Shown: positions 57,101 to 64,000 of the stretch, piece by piece | Layout of the letters: each line of letters begins with the position of its first letter | Position numbering within the stretch: position 1 is the stretch's first letter | NCBI GenBank assembly: GCA_963924555.1 | Contig: OZ004587.1 | Coordinates: 4,836,001-4,900,000, forward strand | DNA length: 64,000 bases | Direction: 5' to 3' | Source of the DNA: Crambe crambe | Lineage: Eukaryota > Porifera > Demospongiae > Poecilosclerida > Crambeidae | Made by a program: the position numbers and the translations under genes | Notes under the pieces: model-generated | Databases searched by the model: none | What the model was told of the DNA's origin: nothing | Seen by the model: only the letters and a program-made list of their open reading frames with translations

Positions 57101-57433
57101 GGGAGACGTAGCTGGAGTCCAAAGGAGAACCACTTGGTCCTCACTTCCCATAGACAATTTTGAATGTCGGCAAAATTGGACGAAATCAATTCAACTATGA
57201 ATCATAATTAAAATACTACTGAAATTGCATTGTTTCTACTGATATTGCATGCAAAGCATAGCCATAACTACTTGACTGACTTCCTGGACCAGGGTTGGTC
57301 TCGACGTCCCCAGCACAGTGTAGTAGACAGCATATAATGGTGATAGAGAAGGCCACAAACAAGTACACACCAAGTCCTTTCAATATCCTCTGTTTACTGC
57401 AACCTCCAGGGGTTTGGGTCATACAGGAAGTGT
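50773..57433 (-). CDS. Gene C: 2A-Death-Ig-helical-NACHT-LRR receptor gene
   Basis: Exons 57272-57433 (2A), 56901-57194 (Death), 56375-56656 (Ig), 56186-56275 (linker), 55629-55652 (microexon) and 50773-54173 (helical-NACHT-LRR, TGA). All placed junctions are phase 1 and in frame. No stop or frameshift interrupts it. The start exon found in genes A and B is not seen up to 60.5 kb, so it lies outside, has diverged, or is lost. The expected product is a NACHT-LRR sensor whose N-terminal leader is separated by 2A skipping. A hAT-like MITE sits in the intron before the last exon. Confidence 0.82.
54465..55252. mobile_element. hAT-like MITE in intron of gene C, 5-bp duplication
   Basis: Left end CAGGGGCGTAAGAAG, right end CTTCTTACGCCCATG, flanked by TCTAT on both sides. 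The paralogous introns at about 5060 and 36890 read ACTCTATT.TTATGAC without it, giving the empty site. The interior has a 53-bp tandem repeat (about 54717-54830, ATTGATTGATAGCCACATAA) and no transposase. Confidence 0.85.
55629..55652 (-). CDS. Gene C exon 6: 24-nt microexon
   Basis: Acceptor TTCCACAG, donor GTACAAAC; encodes ATFFTSEE. Same length and phase as in gene A. Confidence 0.55.
55653..56185. other. Intron 5 of gene C
   Basis: No exon is seen. The part at about 55990-56150 has TCCGCT/TCTAGGG words of another dispersed repeat. Confidence 0.45.
56186..56275 (-). CDS. Gene C exon 5: Pro/Ser-rich linker
   Basis: A 90-nt phase 1-1 exon with TPPSHPMDSTSPPS. It lacks three codons present in A and B (PKLPMEG shortened). 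Confidence 0.65.
56375..56656 (-). CDS. Gene C exon 4: Ig-like domain
   Basis: A 282-nt phase 1-1 exon with CTVSG, CWSHNG and SHAGQYTC. Only a few residues differ from A and B. Confidence 0.82.
56901..57194 (-). CDS. Gene C exon 3: divergent Death domain
   Basis: Same length (294 nt), phase and exon boundaries as genes A and B, but the protein is strongly diverged: WFSFGLQLRLPVGIL, TCFTDMLVEWLNG, SWKAVVSALI, FKSLAEKIV. The neighbouring 2A and Ig exons are nearly identical to B, so this exon has a different history or is under diversifying selection. Confidence 0.82.
57272..57433 (-). CDS. Gene C exon 2: hydrophobic leader with 2A-like GDVETNPGP
   Basis: A 162-nt phase 1-1 exon, almost identical to gene B exon 2: CSKQRILK, hydrophobic run, LLHCAGDVETNPGP, then GSQS to the GTAGTT donor. 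Confidence 0.87.
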
Positions 57434-58519
57434 CTATTAAGGGAAAAGGAAGACTTAGAGGTGTGTCAATTTGGTAAAGGGTTTCAATATGGTAAAGGGT
57501 GGTCATAAGTATTACTATATCATGTTAAATGGAATTCCATAATTTAATTCCAAATGTTGGTGTAATTCGATCTGAATTGTTTGAAACTACATGTATATAC
57601 CAAAACCTCCAACCTCATAATGAGTAGAGCTTGTAAGCCTGAGAAGTTGAAAATGTTTGGAATTACCCCGCTTTTTGGAATAACTCAATAAGTCTTAATG
57701 TTCCATAGAAAAGATAGATATAATGCAATGTGGCCAGCAGGATGTTGACGACTCATATCAAATTGTGCATGCATAAAATTAATAAATGAATAACTATATA
57801 ACTATGCATTAATTATCTAGAACTTTTCTTGACCATTTCCATTCTGCTTGCAATAAAATGCACAAGTTATGCAACATATTCCTTTGGGAAATAGTGGCTA
57901 GACAAAGCAGGCATGATCATATAATCTCTCTGCTCTAGCTACATATTTTCTATGAATCAAAAGTTCATGTTGTGTATAAATAATGTATGTACATATCGTA
58001 TATTTTACAAGCCTTTAAGGGTGCCAATACATAGTAACTGAGGCATGTGCTACTATAAGCACTAATTAACCACAAACACTACCGCGCTAAAATAACAGAT
58101 AGTAAACCACAATAGTAGCAGCTGCTCTGGCACATCTAAAATCCATGCTAGCATGATTAAAAGACAAATCACGGCAACTCAGGAACCAAGCATGGGAATG
58201 AGCCAATATTTTGCGTACAATAACTACAAGGTAAGGTCTAAAAAGTTACGATTTGTTTTAGTTCATATCTATTCTAGAATTTCCAGAATGCATGGTCTTG
58301 TGTGGATATATAGAAAAGTAAAATACAAATCAACAAAAACTCATCGTAATTTTGATAGAAATATGTATAGGAAGCTTCATAACAAAAATTAGCCATAGAA
58401 TCCAAGCGGTCTTTGAGATGCAACGCAGTTTACCTTGAGAATGAAATTGGTTGTAACATCTGTGAAAATCATCAGGCACTCTTCATTTTTGGTGTGTGTA
58501 GTACTATTTTAGTATGTAA
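57434..58519. other. Upstream of gene C exon 2, no gene recognised
   Basis: Similarity to the gene B intron continues to about 57525 and then stops, before the place where exon 1 lies in B. The remainder shows no recognisable coding sequence; a short plus-strand frame at 58153-58392 has no known domain. Confidence 0.5.
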
Positions 58520-59305
58520 TAAGGGAAAAAACATTAAAAAAAATGAAAGGTGATGTAGGGATGACAAAAAACAGTGTACAAAAAAATAAAGAAACAAGGG
58601 AAGAAATTGTGGAAAGAAAAAGGTTTGACTTATTATCATCCCTACATCAAGCCTATGAATGGAATTATTGTAGCTAATTGACATCTACCAAAATAGCTAC
58701 TGGCATCTGACTATAATATTGAAACCTCCCTAATAGTAGAATATTAGAGGCTCTCCCCTCTTTCAGAGGTGAAATCTATTAGCAGTCACTCTTAGCATGG
58801 AGGATGTTAGCATGCTTTAGGTTGTTGAGACTGTCCTTTCAGTACCCTTTATCAGAGGTTGAATTGTGAGCACCAAGTACATGCAGTGAAATGAGTAGCT
58901 ACATTCAATTGTACCAGTGAATTAAATGAATCATGAATTATGCAATTGTCCATAGTTATGCAGCCTTTTTGGTAATGAAAACAATTTAGTGTGAAAATTG
59001 AATGAATCAATGGGAAGGTGGGATGACTGTATGTATACACTCCATGTAATCAGAGCATAGATAAGACATTATTGTACAGGAAGAGAAGGTGGAGGAAGAG
59101 TAGAAGGTAGGGGAAGAGTATAATAGTCTAAGTAACTATAGCTAGCTACGTACAATAATTCCATTCATAGGCTTGATGTAGGGATGATAATAAGTCAAAC
59201 CTTTTTCTTTCCACAATTTCTTCCCTTGTTTCTTTATTTTTTTGTACACTGTTTTTTGTCATCCCTACATCACCTTTCATTTTTTTAAAATGTTTTTTCC
59301 CTTAC
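58520..59305. repeat. Foldback element, arms of about 155 bp
   Basis: Positions 58520-58678 recur inverted at 59153-59305 (GATGTAGGGATGA, AAGGTTTGACTTATTATCAT and others), separated by about 475 bp that contain a degenerate AGAGG/CCTCT repeat. No coding sequence. Confidence 0.85.
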
Positions 59306-59455
59306 TTGTTTTCTCTCTTTTTTTAAATTAAATTTTTAGCACTAGCTCCCCTGCTTAAGTCCTTGGTAGCTACATGTCAAAGGGTGGACTAGCTACATAT
59401 ATAAGATCATGAAACTTTGAGGAGACATAGCTATTATTATGACAAATTGCTCCTT

Positions 59456-59478
59456 CCCCACATGCAGCGCATGTGGGG
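59456..59478. repeat. Perfect 10-bp-stem hairpin
   Basis: CCCCACATGC, a 3-base loop AGC, and GCATGTGGGG. It lies on the downstream side of the Helitron helicase gene and could be the element's 3' hairpin, but no terminus was defined. Confidence 0.6.
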
Positions 59479-59847
59479 TATGAAATATAAATTTTGTACT
59501 TGGTAACCATGGACAATCGACCACACAGCATGCATTATAAGCATGGTGTGATTGATTGCCCCTCTGTTAAAGAGGAAAGTGGCAATTCGACTGTTTCGCT
59601 CTATTTGGAGCTCTTCAGCATGGTGCAACCAAGTACATAGAACACATTCAGGTTTATAAAATTGTCTCAGTACTCTTCTAATCACTGTCATAGCAGTCAA
59701 GCTCTCTGCCCTCCGCTTTAATTCATATGTACAAGTTAAAATCAAAATGTTCGCACAATTAAATTTCATTTTTGATAGAATAACTGAATCTGACATAATA
59801 ATGCCTTGCATTTTTGCATGAATAGCCAGCTGCAAACCTTGACATGC

Positions 59848-60000
59848 ATGACCCTCCATAGGACTAATAGCTATAAAATGAAGTTGGATTTTCTCAGGAA
59901 ACAGTAAGATGTAGCTGCTATGACTGCTTACCCCATATTCTTATAAAATATAATTTTGGAGCCTGAAAGATTAAACACTGAAGAACAGTAAAAATGCATT
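59848..60000 (-). mobile_element. Helitron tail region related to 38965-39140
   Basis: Blocks such as CATAGGACTAATA, AATGAAGTTGGATTTTCTCA and GTAGCTGCTATGACTGCTTA match the fragment at 38965-39140. This places it as downstream non-coding sequence of the same element family. Confidence 0.65.
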
Positions 60001-60568
60001 AGCTATAGCTGTAAACCCGAGTTACTTGATGTGCATGAGCACAAACGTTAAATGCGAAATAAATTTTGCACGAATGGTTTGATTTTAACTTGTACTGTAT
60101 GTTACTATACAGTGGCACCAAGTTTTTTAGCCTGTGAGTCTGTGTTAAGTACTGTTGCCTATACAGAGAAAGGATCAGTGCTCGTTGGGACTTTTACATA
60201 TATCCATATCCATACATATACAGTTAAACTGGAAGTGAATGACATCTGGCCTATGTGTTAATGTGCGCCAGTACACTATAATGATGCCATTCTTTATGCA
60301 ACACCACCTTTTTACTTCCAGCTGTGTCCCAACGTTTCAAGTGGCACCCCCCTGCACTGTTGTAATCATTATCCTTCTCTACAGTACTTCTTCCTTCAAT
60401 CATATAAATAAGCTGGGAAGTGCCATTGTGGTGTTGCTCCTGGTGCTTATACACAGCAGGCTATACATGATGATGCTGTATAACAACTGGCATAATTGCC
60501 AAGTATACTTTGTGATGTGCAATAAGTAGCACTGACACACAATCATCATAGTGAAGGTATTCAAGTAA
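60001..60568. other. Non-coding DNA downstream of the Helitron helicase gene
   Basis: No gene is seen; presumed 3' region of the element. Confidence 0.45.
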
Positions 60569-63500
60569 TTATAAGACTGAGCATACGACTTCAAAGTGTT
60601 CAGAATGAAATCTTATGTACATTGCCTTTTGTGTGACATCATCACATGTGACATCATCATACATGGTTAGATTTATCCGGGAGGGGGGATATTTATGCCA
60701 ATCATTTAAATTTTTAACAAATGAATATATTGGAGTATTTAGCAAATGTGCAAAAGCAAACTTTTCGATATCAGTACCCCAAGTGTTTATTTTGTCCATA
60801 TTGGTTCTATTCAAGTAGTCATTAACACTTTTATAGCCATAGGTGCCCAAGAACCCAGGAATTCTTTGCAAGTGTTCTATTATGGCCAAACGTACAGCTA
60901 CATGATGTCTTTGAGTTCCCGTTACTATGTGGGAAAGACACCGAAACAGACAATTGCCATCTGCTATAATTTTTTGCATCTTATCTGGACGTGTCAGAAT
61001 TACATTGGCACCACCCCGACTTAATTCATTTTTGCAATGATATGGAATATTTAGTACACCACATGCAACTTTTTGCCACTCTTCGTCCACTGAATGGAAT
61101 CTACACTCTGGCCACTCTTCCTGTAATATTATGTTTCCATCTATGTGATTGCTTGTGGGAATGCTGTTACCACTGCTATGGTCTGCTTTCTTTTCATCTG
61201 GTTCATTGGATTGAGGTGGGTTTGAATTTATCAAAGGTTCAACAGCAAGAACAACCTCATAATGAGCTTGTGGGTGTCTTAGATACAGGGAACTTGATGC
61301 TAAGTCTGTTTTCATTGTCTTGTCTATGCTGCTAGGTTTGAACCTATCCCAGGTGTCCCTTTGTGTGTCATAAGAGAATATGCATGTTTTTAGTAAGTGG
61401 GCAAGGGTTAGTAATTCTATATCAGTGCCCCACACACCAGTTTTGTCCATTCCACTGCCCTGTATGTATTCCCCAACAGTGGTGTATCTATCTTGAGAAC
61501 GGCCCCTGATATGTCCTATAATAAGGGGAGCGATATCATGCATGTGCTGAATAATTTTTGTACGTAGCCTCCCATGTTGGGCTTGTGAACCCGTGATAAT
61601 ATAAGACAGAGATCGAAACATGCAATTTCCGTCTCCAACTATTGTCTTAATTTTATTCTTGTCTGGACAAGTGAGAGGCAAACTGCCACTACCTGGACTC
61701 GCTCCATTGCTTCTCTCAAACTGGAGACCAAGGGAGGCACAAGCATTGCGCTGCCATTGCTCATCGACTGAATGAAATTTGAAAGGCCATACCCTTTGTT
61801 CCAGCTGAGAGTTGATAGGATTGGCTTTGATAGGGTTGTCAACCCTTCTCTTCTTAGCATTGGGCTCAATTTGTTCAGAAGTACCAGTAAGCTTGCGCTT
61901 GGAGCGAGTTCTTGGTGCTGGCACATCATACAGAGGAAGGTCTTTTCTATACATTTCCCTCAGTCTATTGATTTCCATGATGCTTTTCCTATTGACCCTG
62001 ATTGAGTCTTTGTCCAGAGAAATTAGGTGCAACCCAAGAAGCGATTTCACCCTTGAGAGTGCTACGTAAGCCATGCCATCAGCAAATACCTTGCTTGATA
62101 AGTCTATGATAGCACAATCCAAGGATAAACCTTGGCATTTGTGAATTGTAACTGCATAGGCAAGGATAAGGGGAAATTGCTCACGGTAGACAAAGTAATT
62201 TTTCATCACCATGAACTTTGTTTTTACCTTTTCAATATCACATGGATCATTGATGTGGTCAAATTGAACAGAGATACATCTTGCTGAGATTGCTATAACT
62301 GTGCCAATGGCTCCATTGACCAAACCTGTTTCTATATCAATGTTACGTCTCAGCATGACACGTGCACCAACAGCTAGTTTCAGCACTGCTTCTAATCCTG
62401 CAGTGTTATTGCAGTCTTTGTTTAGTTTCTCTAGCTTCTCAGCTGCTTTCTTGTTCCACTTGCTTTTGCTCTTTGTTTCATCAACTTCGTCAGTGCACGA
62501 TATTTTATATATTTCTGAGTCCAGGCTTCCAAGCATTTCATTGTTGACTTGGTCGCACTGCTCTCTGGTGGGGAAAAGACAGACAGGATTCATGTCTGAG
62601 TTCTTAAGATCACGAAAGAGTTCAGGTACAGAACGGTCAGTAACACGTTCTTGGAGTGTGCATAGTGTTTCCTCAGTTGGAGAACCTCGCCTCACACTGT
62701 CCAGCATTTGTGAGAACTCCCTGTCTTTCTTTTGTCTCTCATTGATGGTGAGCTCATCGTATTTGATGGAACTTTTCCATATGTTCACTGATGTTGTACA
62801 GCCAAGTTTGTGACATAGTGATTTTTTGGATATCATTTCAAACACAGGACTACCGTTAACAGGCTGCAACTGAAGCAAATCACCTACAAATATAACATTT
62901 TTCCCACCGAACCAACTGTGTCCACCAAATAGTTCCTCAAGTCTCAGGTGCATGTATGCAAGGTTGAGACTGGAAACCATGGACACTTCATCTACAATAA
63001 TCATTTTGAGACCACGAAGCACGGTCTTCATTATTTTCTGTGAGGCTTTTGAAAGAGACCAGTAACCAGCCTCTTTGCCTTCATGTTCTATAGGCAATTG
63101 AAAGAGCCTATGGATGGTTACTCCACCAACATTGAAGGCAGCCAAACCAGTAGGTGCAGCAACTGCACACGTCAAATCATCAGACGTCCAAATGCCATCT
63201 ATGAGCTGTTTCAGAGCTTCAATGAGAAACGATTTGCCAGTTCCTCCGACACCACTTATGAACATGCAAAGTGGTTCAAATTCACAATTACATTCGTCAG
63301 CTTCATGCTGTACTTGATGAAGGAGGTGGTCCTTTACACGTTCAAAGATCCTCCTCTGATCAGAATTCAACATCATGACTCTTTCTTGTAAGGTGAGTTT
63401 ATCAGGCTTTTTGGCGTTCATGTGCAATGCATCCAGCATTGCTGACTTTGCCTGACCTAGCAACTCTGGTTCGTCATGATCTTCCTTGTTGGTTCCCTCA

Positions 63501-64000
63501 TTATCATTATTTGCCTCTCTTGCATCATTGATTTTCTTCAGAGCCTCCCGTGCTTTCAATATCTTCTGCAATCTAGAGTGATACTCTGAGCAGCTCTCAT
63601 TGGAAGGTAAGAGGCGGTTGAATGCTTCCTCTGGTTTTTCATTCTCCTGGAGCAAGGAAGCCTCATTTCTAAAGGGAACGAAAAGAAGTACGAGGGAATA
63701 ATAGAAGTCTTCCCTCTCCTCTTCTTTGTTTGGATCATAGAGCTTGTGATTCACAAGTCTAGGTTTTGTCAGCCTCCTGTAAATCCTATCGCCATTACGA
63801 TCCTTGCTGTACCAATCATAATTGGCTACAAAGTCATGCAGGCAGACGTCCTCCAGATCAGCTGGTCTTTTGGGATAGTGGGTATTGAAGAGGTCATCCT
63901 CAAAGATGTCCTCACTCTCTGGATTCTCGTCTGCAATTTCCTGCAACACACTATGGTTTTTCAACCTGCGACTTCTCTTGTGAGGCATCTTGACACAGAT
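60569..64000 (-). CDS. Helitron-type PIF1 helicase with two OTU protease domains (partial)
   Basis: Open from the right edge to TAA at 60569-60571; the first ATG is at 63986-63988, but the frame stays open to the edge, so the Rep part is probably beyond the window. Residues counted from that ATG: a Helitron linker (LHDFVANYDWY, about 50-60), PIF1 helicase with GVGGTGKS (about 248), IIVDEVSM (about 332), GDLLQLQPV and VTIHKCQGLSL (about 613), VALSRV (about 645). Two tandem modules follow, each FHSVDExWQ then an OTU fold: DGNCMFRSLS...HYEVV (from about 787) and DGNCLFRCLS...HFEVV (from about 1012). Both keep the Asp, Cys and His of OTU cysteine proteases. Helitrons move by rolling-circle replication; OTU domains occur in animal Helitrons. 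Confidence 0.9.
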   Translation of the reverse strand: MCVKMPHKRSRRLKNHSVLQEIADENPESEDIFEDDLFNTHYPKRPADLEDVCLHDFVANYDWYSKDRNGDRIYRRLTKPRLVNHKLYDPNKEEEREDFYYSLVLLFVPFRNEASLLQENEKPEEAFNRLLPSNESCSEYHSRLQKILKAREALKKINDAREANNDNEGTNKEDHDEPELLGQAKSAMLDALHMNAKKPDKLTLQERVMMLNSDQRRIFERVKDHLLHQVQHEADECNCEFEPLCMFISGVGGTGKSFLIEALKQLIDGIWTSDDLTCAVAAPTGLAAFNVGGVTIHRLFQLPIEHEGKEAGYWSLSKASQKIMKTVLRGLKMIIVDEVSMVSSLNLAYMHLRLEELFGGHSWFGGKNVIFVGDLLQLQPVNGSPVFEMISKKSLCHKLGCTTSVNIWKSSIKYDELTINERQKKDREFSQMLDSVRRGSPTEETLCTLQERVTDRSVPELFRDLKNSDMNPVCLFPTREQCDQVNNEMLGSLDSEIYKISCTDEVDETKSKSKWNKKAAEKLEKLNKDCNNTAGLEAVLKLAVGARVMLRRNIDIETGLVNGAIGTVIAISARCISVQFDHINDPCDIEKVKTKFMVMKNYFVYREQFPLILAYAVTIHKCQGLSLDCAIIDLSSKVFADGMAYVALSRVKSLLGLHLISLDKDSIRVNRKSIMEINRLREMYRKDLPLYDVPAPRTRSKRKLTGTSEQIEPNAKKRRVDNPIKANPINSQLEQRVWPFKFHSVDEQWQRNACASLGLQFERSNGASPGSGSLPLTCPDKNKIKTIVGDGNCMFRSLSYIITGSQAQHGRLRTKIIQHMHDIAPLIIGHIRGRSQDRYTTVGEYIQGSGMDKTGVWGTDIELLTLAHLLKTCIFSYDTQRDTWDRFKPSSIDKTMKTDLASSSLYLRHPQAHYEVVLAVEPLINSNPPQSNEPDEKKADHSSGNSIPTSNHIDGNIILQEEWPECRFHSVDEEWQKVACGVLNIPYHCKNELSRGGANVILTRPDKMQKIIADGNCLFRCLSHIVTGTQRHHVAVRLAIIEHLQRIPGFLGTYGYKSVNDYLNRTNMDKINTWGTDIEKFAFAHLLNTPIYSFVKNLNDWHKYPPSRINLTMYDDVTCDDVTQKAMYIRFHSEHFEVVCSVL

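Noticed and set aside
59437-59859. 140-residue minus-strand open frame downstream of the Helitron gene
   Set aside because: No recognisable domain; it overlaps a hairpin and the element's tail, and no copy of it is seen at the related fragment at 39 kb. It could be chance.
1-64000. Bacterial or contaminant origin of parts of the window
   Set aside because: GT-AG introns with consistent phases occur in host genes and in the transposon cargo, and base composition is uniform.

Overview
The window is animal DNA, most likely from a demosponge of the Amphimedon type. It is AT-rich, with very short introns (many of 45-60 bp with clear GT/AG ends), NACHT-LRR and Roco receptors with Death domains, 2A-like NPGP peptides, and dense DNA transposons. 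The species assignment is inferred from gene content; nothing in the window names it. Nearly every host gene is on the minus strand, so transcription runs from high to low coordinates.

Host genes. Three paralogous receptor genes share one N-terminal exon series: a start exon; an exon with a hydrophobic segment ending in a 2A-like D(V/I)ExNPGP motif; a Death-domain exon; an Ig-domain exon; a short Pro/Ser exon; and a 24-nt microexon. In genes A and C the series runs into one large exon encoding a helical domain, a NACHT NTPase and tandem LRRs. In gene B a shortened helical exon is spliced instead to a Roc-COR (Roco) GTPase with a C-terminal Death domain. All introns I could place in the N-terminal series are phase 1, so the exons are symmetric (1-1) and can be shuffled. 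Gene A (1383-16680) is dead: three in-frame stops plus a 7.1-kb transposon in its Death exon. Gene B (33370-41905) can be read through from start to stop if the 23-nt microexon is skipped. Gene C (50773-57433) has intact exons 2-7, but I cannot find its start exon. Two LRR-only relics (about 22.2-23.0 kb and 47.25-48.3 kb) and several duplicated flanks show repeated segmental duplication.

Mobile elements. Two near-identical copies (6758-13848 and 27128-33166) of a large transposon carry inverted ends made of tandem 10-bp units, a 9-exon DDE integrase-type transposase, and a complete intron-containing IRAK/Pelle-like protein kinase gene as cargo. Each copy is flanked by its own 6-bp target duplication. 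Copy B keeps the DDE glutamate; copy A has Glu to Lys. Other elements are: a 1.06-kb TIR element nested in copy A; a pogo/Tigger-type transposase with a C-terminal PHD-like finger (23.6-25.6 kb); the C-terminal part of a Helitron-type PIF1 helicase with two tandem OTU protease domains (60569 to the right edge) and a fragment of it at 39.5 kb; hAT-like MITEs with 5-bp duplications; foldback elements; a 500-bp near-perfect palindrome; and a tandem array of a roughly 450-bp unit (37.2-38.9 kb).

Layout: 0-5 kb, NACHT-LRR exon of gene A; 5.8-16.7 kb, N-terminal exons of gene A split by transposon copy A; 17-22 kb, duplicated intergenic DNA; 22-23 kb, LRR relic; 23.6-26.6 kb, Tigger element and a MITE; 27-33 kb, transposon copy B; 33.4-41.9 kb, gene B with a tandem array in one intron; 42-46 kb, fragments of a PHD-type gene; 47-48 kb, LRR relic; 50.8-57.4 kb, gene C; 58-60.5 kb, foldback and Helitron tail; 60.6-64 kb, Helitron helicase-OTU.
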